Part shown: positions 1 through 5,405 of the stretch, in pieces
How the letters are laid out: every line of letters starts with the position of its first letter
How positions within the stretch are numbered: position 1 is the first letter of the stretch
Source: SIG710 sp045587665
GTDB lineage: Bacteria > Bacillota > Clostridia > Oscillospirales > CAG-272
DNA length: 8,658 nt
Reading direction: 5' to 3'
Assembly (NCBI GenBank): GCA_045587665.1
Contig: JAZNCT010000060.1
Coordinates: 1-8,658, forward strand
The notes under the pieces: generated by a model
Told to the model about the DNA's origin: nothing
Databases searched by the model: none
The model's input: only the letters and a program-made list of their open reading frames with translations
Position numbers and translations under genes: made by a program

Positions 1-250
1 TAGCAGTATTCAATTCTTCTCTTACCCAAGGTTTATTTATACTGTTTATAGATAAAACAACAATAAATGAATCTGCTTCTTTAATTCCTTCTTCAAAAAT
101 TTTATCAACTAATGAATCGCCAGGAAGCATTTCCCATTTATCTACCCAAGCATCAATTCCAACACTTCTTAACTTTGTCGCAAATTTCATAACAAATCTT
201 TCTTTATCTTCACTTGCGTGACTTATAAAGACTTTTGGATTTTCTTTCAT
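1..250 (-). CDS. TIR-domain protein, N-terminal 83 residues (gene continues past window start)
   Basis: Reading the minus strand from ATG at 250 gives an uninterrupted frame to the window edge. The visible part is a TIR domain: first strand and box-1-like PKVFISHASEDKERF (residues 5-19), then GIDAWVDKWEMLPGDS (31-46, the BB-loop region), DSFIVVLS (60-67, third strand) and the helix WVREEL (75-80). By analogy with SARM1-like and bacterial TIR enzymes, E79 (W+4) sits where the catalytic glutamate for NAD+ cleavage is found. Start choice is supported by an AAAGGAA ribosome site about six bases upstream. The gene follows the RHH gene after 28 bases and is probably co-transcribed with it. Bacterial TIR proteins of this kind act as NADases or cyclic-ADPR-signal producers in anti-phage defence, or as STING/Thoeris-type effectors. 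The partner or sensor domain would be C-terminal and is not visible, so the system cannot be typed here. The segment is about 30% GC by hand count, lower than the housekeeping genes to the right. Confidence 0.88.
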   Translation of the reverse strand, partial: MKENPKVFISHASEDKERFVMKFATKLRSVGIDAWVDKWEMLPGDSLVDKIFEEGIKEADSFIVVLSINSINKPWVREELNTA

Positions 251-278
251 ATGGTATTCCTTTATGCTGGGCTAATTT

Positions 279-443
279 TTACTTTTCTTCCTTCAAATTA
301 TCTAAAGCATATTGACAACATTGTAGTACAAGATTGTTCACAGAAACGCCTTTTTGTTGAGCAACAGTTTCAAGACGCTTAATAAGTTCAATGGGTAGAC
401 GAAATGTTTTATTTGCCATTTCAGGCTTTTTAACATCAAACAT
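279..443 (-). CDS. Small ribbon-helix-helix (Arc/CopG-like) DNA-binding protein
   Basis: This 54-residue protein has a short beta strand KTFRLP (12-17), helix A (PIELIKRLETVAQQKG, 17-32) and, after a V-S-V turn, helix B (NNLVLQCCQYALDNL, 36-50). That is the ribbon-helix-helix layout; RHH proteins dimerise and insert the paired strands into the DNA major groove. The frame is open further upstream to an ATG at 461, but the start at 443 is chosen because AAAGGAGG lies six bases before it and would otherwise be inside the coding region. A third in-frame ATG (codon 9) lacks a comparable site. It is the first gene of a likely operon with the TIR gene. By analogy with antitoxins and defence-island regulators it is probably an autorepressor; that is inference. 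It could instead be an orphan antitoxin, but no toxin partner other than the TIR protein is in view. Confidence 0.8.
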   Translation of the reverse strand: MFDVKKPEMANKTFRLPIELIKRLETVAQQKGVSVNNLVLQCCQYALDNLKEEK

Positions 444-467
444 ATGCACCCTCCTTTGCATAATATA

Positions 468-491
468 ATTATACTTCTTTTTGTCCGAATA
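468..491 (-). promoter_or_regulatory. Possible promoter of the RHH-TIR operon
   Basis: On the minus strand a perfect TATAAT lies at 473-468, about 25 bases before the RHH start. The six bases 17 bp upstream are a poor -35. An overlapping alternative is TATATT at 467-462 with TTCGGA 16 bp upstream. The -10 is convincing; the -35 is weak, which would suit a regulated promoter. Confidence 0.4.
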
Positions 492-536
492 ATATACACA
501 CTGTTTTCACGTATAATTAATTATTGCAATTTGCAC

Positions 537-565
537 TTGACAATGTGTGCGCAATGTGCTATAAT
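537..565 (+). promoter_or_regulatory. Perfect-consensus sigma-A promoter of the duplicated-domain lipoprotein
   Basis: TTGACA (537-542), exactly 17 bp spacer, TATAAT (560-565), with a TGC extended -10 directly before it. Transcription would start near 572, giving a leader of about 27 bases to the ATG at 599. A short inverted repeat TGCAA-T-TTGCA (525-535) abuts the -35, and CAATGTG occurs twice (541-547 and 552-558) one helical turn apart within the spacer; these could be operator elements. Confidence 0.85.
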
Positions 566-598
566 GAATTTATAATTAAATGTTTAGGAGAGGGAAAA

Positions 599-1537
599 AT
601 GAAAAACAAACTCAAAACACTTTTAGCACTTTTACTCGTTGCCGTAATGGCTCTATCCGTTGTTGCCTGCGATACCACCGATATCAAAGATATTGAAGGT
701 GACACGAGTGGAGATATTAAGGATATTACCTCAAACGGAAGCGACGGCGAGGAGGATAGTAATAAGAAGGATGACAATAAGGCGGAAGGTGCCTTGCCTA
801 CGATTGAAGAGAATATTCTCTTTGAATACGAAGGACTGGCAGTTACTGCAAAGGAAATCGTGGATGATACTATTTGGGGTGCAGGAATTAAGATACACAT
901 TGAAAACAATTCCAACAAGGATTATTCTATCGGAGTAGAACAGGCGATTGTAAACAATTGTATGATAACTAATTTGTTTTCTTGTACCGTTGCATCTGGT
1001 AAGAAGGCAAACGATACCATATATTTGTCATCATCTGATTTGAAGGCGTCAGGAATTGATAACATTGGTCAAGTAGAGTTGTATTTTTATGTCTATGATC
1101 CTACAACATACGAGAGGATTTATGAAACCGATTGTATAACCATAAAAACATCTGATTATGACACAATGGATATGACGGTTGAAAATGCAGGATATACATT
1201 ATACAACGATAACAATATTAAAATAGTTGGAAAATATGTTGACGAATATAAATTGTTAGGAAAAGCGATTGTTTTGTATATAGTTAATAACAGAGAAGAA
1301 AATATAACGATTTCTTGCGAAGATATGTCGATTAATGGGTATATGGTTACACCGTTTTTTGTCAGCACTGTTTATTCAGGCAAATATGCAATAGACGAGA
1401 TAACAATTTTAAGTACTGATCTTGAAGAAAACGATATTACCGAAATTGAAAACTTTGCTCTCAAATTCAGAGCTTATAATTCTGATACGTATCAAACAAT
1501 AGTAACAACTGAAGAATTGAGTTTCAGTGCCAAGTAA
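599..1537 (+). CDS. Secreted lipoprotein with two tandem copies of one domain, function unknown
   Basis: The 312-residue product starts with a lipoprotein signal peptide (MKNKLKT, hydrophobic core 8-20, lipobox VVAC with lipidated C24). An acidic, Ser/Asn/Asp-rich linker follows (about 25-66) and would hold the rest away from the membrane. The folded part is two related halves, about 74-184 and 200-311. They align at GKKANDTIYLSSSDLKASGI (134-153) with GKYAIDEITILSTDLEENDI (261-280), and at VYDPTTYERIYET (165-177) with AYNSDTYQTIVTT (292-304). The beta-rich pattern suggests immunoglobulin-like sandwiches; I do not recognise a named family. The ATG at 599 is chosen over an upstream in-frame TTG at 524 because AGGAGAGG lies just before it and the signal peptide begins there; the TTG lies upstream of the promoter's -10. 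It is transcribed alone and ends at the terminator near 1720. Likely surface-displayed, with a binding or envelope role. Confidence 0.85.
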   Translation: MKNKLKTLLALLLVAVMALSVVACDTTDIKDIEGDTSGDIKDITSNGSDGEEDSNKKDDNKAEGALPTIEENILFEYEGLAVTAKEIVDDTIWGAGIKIHIENNSNKDYSIGVEQAIVNNCMITNLFSCTVASGKKANDTIYLSSSDLKASGIDNIGQVELYFYVYDPTTYERIYETDCITIKTSDYDTMDMTVENAGYTLYNDNNIKIVGKYVDEYKLLGKAIVLYIVNNREENITISCEDMSINGYMVTPFFVSTVYSGKYAIDEITILSTDLEENDITEIENFALKFRAYNSDTYQTIVTTEELSFSAK

Positions 1538-1717
1538 TTATTGATGTCATTTTGATGTCCGAAGTTATAAAAACATACCTAAACTTACACCAAGATATAA
1601 CACAATAATGGAAACATCGCGTTACAATATCGCACTTTTTCAAACGATACAAAACGGAACAAAACACCTACATTATAACTCCAAGAGATAATTACCCATT
1701 TGGGCTTATTTCAATAC
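1538..1717. other. AT-rich non-coding stretch with a short direct repeat
   Basis: No supported gene is seen here. TTGATGTC occurs twice, at 1541-1548 and 1552-1559, 11 bases apart, immediately after the lipoprotein stop. A weak CCCATTTGGG palindrome lies at 1695-1704. The stretch could be a long 3' untranslated region running to the terminator at 1718, or a remnant junction of a mobile segment; neither is proven. Confidence 0.4.
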
Positions 1718-1751
1718 AAAACAGCACTCACTTTTGTGGGTGCTGTTTTTT
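1718..1751 (+). terminator. Strong rho-independent terminator
   Basis: CAGCACTCAC (1722-1731) pairs with GTGGGTGCTG (1736-1745) through one T-G wobble around a TTTT loop; the stem extends by AAAA/TTTT and is followed by six T (1746-1751). It ends transcription of the lipoprotein gene. Because the left arm is preceded by A residues it may also work on the minus strand. Confidence 0.88.
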
Positions 1752-1760
1752 GTCTTACTA

Positions 1761-1789
1761 TTTACTTTTAGGCTTATATATGGTAGAAT
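1761..1789 (+). promoter_or_regulatory. Probable sigma-A promoter of the four-TM protein gene
   Basis: TTTACT (1761-1766), 17 bp spacer, TAGAAT (1784-1789) with a TGG extended -10. Transcription would start near 1796, 37 bases before the start codon, just after the preceding terminator. Confidence 0.65.
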
Positions 1790-1832
1790 GATAGTGAAAA
1801 GCAAGGCAATTTTTATAAAAGGAGTGTTTTTA

Positions 1833-2192
1833 ATGAAATTACTCAAACAGTATCGTTTTTGGTTAAGCTTTGTGCTGGCGATTGGTCTGTTCGTCGTAAC
1901 TTTTCCGTTTTATCACGACATCTATATTTCGCCATTGTTCACAATCCTATGTGCGTGCTTTAACGGTTTATCATCGGTTTTGTTTTGCGTGTTGTTATTT
2001 TGTATATTAAAAGATAACATAAATGCAGATAGTAGAGGTATCTTCATTTGGTTCACTGTGATTCAGGGCATAGCTCACATCGTTTTGGCTTTTATGAATT
2101 GGGGCTCATGGTTGTTTCTTGCGCTGTCTGTAATTGCCTTGCTGTTTTTGGTGGCTTCATACTATAATGACAAGAGAAAAAACAACCGATAA
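1833..2192 (+). CDS. Small four-TM integral membrane protein, unknown
   Basis: The 119-residue product is almost entirely hydrophobic, with four likely membrane spans at about 9-26, 33-58, 69-88 and 91-110. It has a basic N terminus (MKLLKQYR) and a basic C-terminal tail (NDKRKNNR), which by the positive-inside rule puts both ends in the cytoplasm. Start choice: AAAAGGAG lies eight bases before the ATG at 1833, whereas the upstream open frame overlaps the terminator and promoter and has no ribosome site. The gene has its own promoter and ends 2 bases from the stop of the convergent lactonase gene. I do not recognise the family. Nothing in the sequence indicates a transporter or enzyme signature. 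Confidence 0.75.
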   Translation: MKLLKQYRFWLSFVLAIGLFVVTFPFYHDIYISPLFTILCACFNGLSSVLFCVLLFCILKDNINADSRGIFIWFTVIQGIAHIVLAFMNWGSWLFLALSVIALLFLVASYYNDKRKNNR

Positions 2193-2194
2193 AA

Positions 2195-3163
2195 TCAGAG
2201 ACTTATGCTCACAACACAAAGTGGGTTGGGTGCAGAATAGCAGTAGGGGAGGAGCTTTAGCGAATCCCCTTCCTTTTTTAATACCGTAATATTGTTTGTG
2301 GTTTCATTGGTGGAATAAACAAAATCTCCCACAAAATCAAAATCTCTTGGTGAAGAACCATTCACAGGAGATACCGAGAGGAGCTTCAAAATTCCATTTT
2401 TATATTCAAAGCAGGATATTGAATCGTGTCCTCTGTTTGAGGCGAAAACAAGGTCATCCTTTACTCTTATTGCTGCCATAGTGCTCTTGCCTGTGAAACC
2501 GGCAGGAAGTCCCTCAGCAGTGTTTTTTAGCGTGAGAGCGCCATCGCTATAGTCGAATGCAGAAACCGTTGAAGCAAGCTCGTTGGCGGAAAAAACGGTT
2601 TTTCCGTCAGAAGAATATGCCAGGTGGCGAACACCGTGACCTGCGGGAACCTTGCATTTTGAAATTTCAACAAGTTGATTGTTGTATGTAAATATAGTGT
2701 CAAGCCCAAGATCAGTTGCAAAAATATATTTTTTGTCGGGCGTTGCATTTACATAGTGAGTGTGGGCGGAGCTTTGACGAGGCTTTGAAGGGCCTTCGCC
2801 TTTGTGAGTGACAAGCGCGCCCGGTGATTTAAAAACGCTTCCCGAAACGTAATTTGCACAATAAATATCTCTCATATCATCCGAAACATAGAGATGACAG
2901 CCAACCTTTCCAAAGGTTGAAATAATTTCCGAAGGTGATGTAAGTGAGCCGTCATTATTTATTGCATAAGAAAAAATGCCGCTATCCTCGTTCTTATCAA
3001 ACGGTGCTCTCAAAAGCACAAAAAGCCGTCCTTCTCTGATAAAAAGATACATAGGCTCTTTCATAGGATAAAATTCTTTTTGAAAAAGACTTCCGTCATC
3101 GTTTTGAGTATAGTGAAAAATACCACCGTTTGCGGCACAGGCTGCAATGTATAGGTGATTCAT
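2195..3163 (-). CDS. pgl: Lactonase-family beta-propeller, probable 6-phosphogluconolactonase
   Basis: This 322-residue protein matches the YbhE/Pgl seven-bladed propeller lactonases (usual length about 330-350). Family landmarks in order: HTHYV (134-138) leading to TPDKKYIFATDLGLD (141-155), GHGVRH (175-180), ANEL (193-196) in the strand before STVSAF, SNRGHDSI (242-249), SSPRDF (270-275) and the ending PNPLCVVSI (312-320). Known members hydrolyse 6-phosphoglucono-1,5-lactone to 6-phosphogluconate in the cytoplasm (oxidative pentose phosphate route). In anaerobic Firmicutes lacking that route, related proteins may act on other sugar lactones, so the exact substrate is inferred. There is no signal peptide. 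The ATG at 3163 has AAAAAGGAG eight bases upstream and a good promoter. The gene stands alone; no other pentose phosphate gene is in the window. Its 3' end meets the membrane protein gene with a 2-base gap. Confidence 0.88.
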   Translation of the reverse strand: MNHLYIAACAANGGIFHYTQNDDGSLFQKEFYPMKEPMYLFIREGRLFVLLRAPFDKNEDSGIFSYAINNDGSLTSPSEIISTFGKVGCHLYVSDDMRDIYCANYVSGSVFKSPGALVTHKGEGPSKPRQSSAHTHYVNATPDKKYIFATDLGLDTIFTYNNQLVEISKCKVPAGHGVRHLAYSSDGKTVFSANELASTVSAFDYSDGALTLKNTAEGLPAGFTGKSTMAAIRVKDDLVFASNRGHDSISCFEYKNGILKLLSVSPVNGSSPRDFDFVGDFVYSTNETTNNITVLKKEGDSLKLLPYCYSAPNPLCVVSISL

Positions 3164-3186
3164 ATAGTGAACTCCTTTTTTCTTTT

Positions 3187-3215
3187 ATTATATCTTATTT
3201 GTGTTAAAAAATCAA
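3187..3215 (-). promoter_or_regulatory. Sigma-A promoter of the lactonase gene
   Basis: On the minus strand TTGATT (3215-3210), 17 bp spacer, TATAAT (3192-3187). Transcription would start about 17 bases before the start codon at 3163, giving a short leader that contains the AAAAAGGAG ribosome site. Confidence 0.7.
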
Positions 3216-3266
3216 ATGCTTTTTTAATTACATATTTATGAATTATTTTAGGAACAAATACCGAAA

Positions 3267-3278
3267 TATGACGTCATA
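3267..3278. promoter_or_regulatory. Perfect 12-bp palindrome, possible operator
   Basis: TATGACGTCATA is self-complementary over 12 bases and lies between two divergent promoters, about 50 bp upstream of the lactonase -35 and about 80 bp upstream of the SGNH-operon -35. A dimeric regulator could bind it; the protein is unknown. Confidence 0.35.
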
Positions 3279-3356
3279 ATGAATAGGAAAACATATTAAC
3301 AAATTGTAAAAAATCGAATCAGGTCGAAAAACAAGCGTTAAATTTTGTATTTTCTG

Positions 3357-3385
3357 TTGTCAATAATGTTATATAGTGATATAAT
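3357..3385 (+). promoter_or_regulatory. Strong sigma-A promoter of the SGNH-DUF4358-DUF896 operon
   Basis: TTGTCA (3357-3362), 17 bp spacer, TATAAT (3380-3385) with a TGA extended -10. Transcription would start near 3392, only about 22 bases before the TTG start at 3414. Two TCGAA motifs (3314-3318, 3324-3328) lie about 30-40 bp upstream of the -35. Confidence 0.8.
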
Positions 3386-3413
3386 ATAAATAAATACAGA
3401 TAAGGCAGGATTT

Positions 3414-4346
3414 TTGATCCAAGTGTTGAATTACAGCTCTCGTAAAAAATTAAGAAATAAGCTTTTTATTGTATTTATACCGGTTTTACTATCCTTTGCT
3501 ATTATTGGGCTTGTAATGCTTTCTGCTATTGGTATGCTGAGGGCGGATGAGTTTACCTGGAGCGGATTTTCCGGTGTAAATAGGCTTGAAAAGCTATCTA
3601 TAGATTCAAATGTTATTCAAAAAATAGATGAAAAAATTGCTGAAGAAATCATAAATAATACGCAGATGAAGCCCCCGGAGGTACTTGTTGATATAGAGCG
3701 TCCCTCATCCGGAGGTACTCTTGATGACCATATTTTAAGAGAAACTCATAGGGTGAGTGACGAATATTTTTCTGAAACACTCTTTATCGGAGATTCAAGA
3801 ATGCTTGGACTCGGGCTTACCTGCCAGAATTCAAATGCCACATTTTATGCCTCGGTGGGGCTATCGATAAATCAAGTAGACACAAAAAAGGTTATAAATG
3901 TAGATTCTGAAACTGCGTACACCGTGCTTGAGGCTGTTGAAAATTCTCCAAAAGAATTTAAGAGGATATATATTATGTTCGGTCTCAATGAGCTTGGCTG
4001 GTCATATCCAAAGGTTTTTATCAGATCGCTTAGTTCAACTATAGAGAGACTCAGAGAAATCTGCCCGGGAGCGGAGATCTGCATAATGGCAATAATGCCC
4101 ATCGCTTCAGATAAGAGCGTAAGCATATATGAGGGATCAGAGGCAAATGAGCGCATAAGAGAATATAATACTATGCTCCTTGGTCTAGCAAAGGATATGA
4201 ATTGTTGGTATCTTGATTCATATGGGCTGTTTTGTGATGAAAGCGGAAACCTGCCGGCAAGTTTTGCCTCAGACGGTATACATATGCGAGCTGAACAAAA
4301 CCGGGTGCTTATGAATTATATTGCTTGTCACGCTTTTGCTTCGTGA
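3414..4346 (+). CDS. Membrane-anchored SGNH/GDSL hydrolase
   Basis: This 310-residue protein has a basic N terminus (RKKLRNK, 10-16), one hydrophobic segment (about 17-42) acting as signal-anchor, a polar stalk (about 43-115) and a C-terminal SGNH domain. The SGNH blocks are all present: FIGDSR (124-129; nucleophile S128), ASVG (146-149; oxyanion glycine G149), FGLNE (189-193; N192) and SDGIHM (286-291; D287 and H290). The enzyme would be an esterase or acylhydrolase outside the membrane; relatives remove or move acetyl groups on envelope polysaccharides or peptidoglycan. The exact substrate is not visible. The start is ambiguous. TTG at 3414 has AAGG eight bases upstream but AGGA only three bases away. 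GTG at 3423 is 12 bases after AGGA. Both keep the whole domain. It is first in an operon, followed after 23 bases by a DUF4358 lipoprotein that often accompanies such hydrolases. Confidence 0.88.
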   Translation: MIQVLNYSSRKKLRNKLFIVFIPVLLSFAIIGLVMLSAIGMLRADEFTWSGFSGVNRLEKLSIDSNVIQKIDEKIAEEIINNTQMKPPEVLVDIERPSSGGTLDDHILRETHRVSDEYFSETLFIGDSRMLGLGLTCQNSNATFYASVGLSINQVDTKKVINVDSETAYTVLEAVENSPKEFKRIYIMFGLNELGWSYPKVFIRSLSSTIERLREICPGAEICIMAIMPIASDKSVSIYEGSEANERIREYNTMLLGLAKDMNCWYLDSYGLFCDESGNLPASFASDGIHMRAEQNRVLMNYIACHAFAS

Positions 4347-4369
4347 AAGCATTTGGAGGAAGATAATTG

Positions 4370-4840
4370 ATGAAAAGGCTTTTAATATTTGCTTTTGTTA
4401 CAGCGGCCGTGTTATTTGTCTCTTGCCAAAAAACGCCGGATAGAGCTGTTGTTGATATAGATCCGGAAGCGCTTTATAACGAACTATCTGAGGCTTACTG
4501 TGACGATGATATTGAGCTTGTTGAGCTTGATAGAGAGACGGCAGATCTTACATTTGGGCTTGGAGGTATGTATTCTGCCATTTACGCAAAAGCATCTATC
4601 GGTGCATTTGCGGATTCGATTTTGGTGCTTGAGGCATCAGATCTTGTGAGCGCAGAAAAGATATACGATATGCTGAAAACATATTGCGAGGAACGCACCA
4701 AGCTCTTTGCTTCATATGCACTCTCCGAGGTTCCAAAGCTTGAAAACGCTCTTATGGAAAGAGCAGGTAAATATGTTGTATTTGTTGTTTCGGATGATAT
4801 AGAAAAAGCAGAAGAAATTTGGAATAGCTATAAGGGATAA
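4370..4840 (+). CDS. DUF4358 family lipoprotein
   Basis: The 156-residue product has a lipoprotein signal: MKRLL, hydrophobic core 4-17 and lipobox FVSC with lipidated C19. The rest fits the DUF4358 pattern: an N-terminal helix with EALYNEL (33-39), a strand region where family members carry an 'acts on x' motif, SAEKIYDMLKTYCEERTKLF spanning about 94-113, and the final AGKYVVFVVSDDIEKAEEIW segment before the C terminus. The function of DUF4358 is not established. It lies directly downstream of the SGNH hydrolase gene, and both products would be on the outer face of the membrane, suggesting a helper or partner. GGAGGA at 4355-4360 is nine bases before ATG 4370 and six before an adjacent in-frame TTG (4367); ATG is preferred and the difference is one residue. 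The next gene begins 5 bases after the stop, consistent with one transcript. Confidence 0.82.
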   Translation: MKRLLIFAFVTAAVLFVSCQKTPDRAVVDIDPEALYNELSEAYCDDDIELVELDRETADLTFGLGGMYSAIYAKASIGAFADSILVLEASDLVSAEKIYDMLKTYCEERTKLFASYALSEVPKLENALMERAGKYVVFVVSDDIEKAEEIWNSYKG

Positions 4841-4845
4841 GAGAT

Positions 4846-5055
4846 ATGGAAAGAGAAAAGATTGACAGGATAAATTTTCTTGCAAAAAAATCAAAAAACG
4901 AGCCGCTGAGTGAAGCAGAGCTTGCTGAGCAAAAGGCTCTGAGAGCCGAATATATTGCCGAGATAAGATATTCATTTGGCCAGACACTTGAGAGCACTGT
5001 TATACAGTATCCCGACGGCACAAGGAAAAATTTAAGAAAAAATACGGATAAATAA
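4846..5055 (+). CDS. DUF896 (UPF0291/YnzC-like) small cytoplasmic protein
   Basis: This 69-residue protein carries the family's hallmark N-terminal helical hairpin: KIDRINFLAKKSK (5-17) then the turn NEPLSEAE and the second helix LAEQKALRAEYIAEIR (26-41). The Bacillus subtilis relative YnzC is a small helical protein expressed in the SOS-associated yneA operon; its molecular role is not established. The C-terminal part (VIQYPDGTRKNL) matches the usual extension. It follows the DUF4358 gene after 5 bases with AAGGG nine bases before the ATG. There is no signal peptide, so it is unlike its two secreted neighbours and may be in the operon by transcriptional convenience. Terminated by the hairpin at 5054-5085. 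Confidence 0.88.
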   Translation: MEREKIDRINFLAKKSKNEPLSEAELAEQKALRAEYIAEIRYSFGQTLESTVIQYPDGTRKNLRKNTDK

Positions 5056-5085
5056 AAATGACTGCCTTATATGGCAGTCATTTTT
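5054..5085 (+). terminator. Rho-independent terminator overlapping the convergent gene's stop codon
   Basis: ATGACTGCC (5058-5066) pairs with GGCAGTCAT (5073-5081), extended by AAAA/TTTT to a 13-bp stem around TTATAT, with T-rich sequence after it (5082-5090). The A-rich left flank makes it usable in both directions. The minus-strand DUF1294 gene ends inside the loop and its last codons form one arm. Confidence 0.88.
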
Positions 5086-5360
5086 ATTTTGTAGACTATA
5101 AACTGAACAAAAAATGGAAGCACGATCTGCATGATCATAATAATCGGCAGACCGATCATAAATCTTTTGTGCTTGGTTTTGTGGCGAATGGTCCTCATTG
5201 TTATATACATAAAAAGCGACCCGCCGAGTGAGGCTAAAATGAACAAAGCTTTTTCAGGTACTCGACGATTAGATTTTTTTGCAGCATATTTATCAATGAT
5301 CGTTACGATCACCGCAGATAAGGATATCAGCAAAAAACAGATATAAGGAATGTTTTTCAT
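5067..5360 (-). CDS. DUF1294 family small membrane protein
   Basis: The 97-residue product fits DUF1294: a first membrane span (about 6-22), the motif DKYAAKKSNRRVPE (23-36), a second span with LGGSLF (45-50), the conserved TMRTIRHKTKHKRF (54-67) and a third span (about 69-92). RRVPE, GG and RHKT are the family landmarks. Function is unknown; members are integral membrane proteins in many Firmicutes. The ATG at 5360 has only a weak ribosome site (AAGTAAG), and a 14-bp hairpin lies 13 bases before it. The gene follows glnS after 50 bases on the same strand and no separate promoter is clear, so it may be read through from gltX-glnS at low level. Its stop codon lies in the loop of the bidirectional terminator shared with the DUF896 operon. 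Confidence 0.85.
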   Translation of the reverse strand: MKNIPYICFLLISLSAVIVTIIDKYAAKKSNRRVPEKALFILASLGGSLFMYITMRTIRHKTKHKRFMIGLPIIMIMQIVLPFFVQFIVYKIKMTAI

Positions 5361-5373
5361 AATCTTACTTTTA

Positions 5374-5405
5374 ATAAGTGCTGTTTCAAATGAAACAGCA
5401 CTTAT
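5374..5405. other. Perfect 14-bp inverted repeat between glnS and the DUF1294 gene
   Basis: ATAAGTGCTGTTTC (5374-5387) is the exact reverse complement of 5392-5405, with a 4-base AAAT loop. On the minus-strand transcript it is followed by TAAAAGTAAG, not a U run, so it is not a textbook terminator for glnS. It could be an attenuating or mRNA-stabilising hairpin, or an inefficient terminator. Confidence 0.75.

Noticed and set aside
524..598. Upstream TTG start extending the lipoprotein by 25 residues
   Set aside because: It lies upstream of the promoter -10 and adds residues before an obvious signal peptide; the ATG at 599 has a strong ribosome site.
1555..1608. Seventeen-codon open frame after the lipoprotein gene
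   Set aside because: No ribosome site, no promoter and no sign of conservation; expected by chance in AT-rich DNA.
1695..1704. CCCATTTGGG mini-hairpin
   Set aside because: Only four paired bases with a two-base loop and no T-run; too weak for a terminator on its own.
1538..1733. Possible tRNA or integrase attachment site
   Set aside because: No cloverleaf or TTCGA-type arm is visible and no integrase gene is nearby; the short TTGATGTC repeat is not enough.
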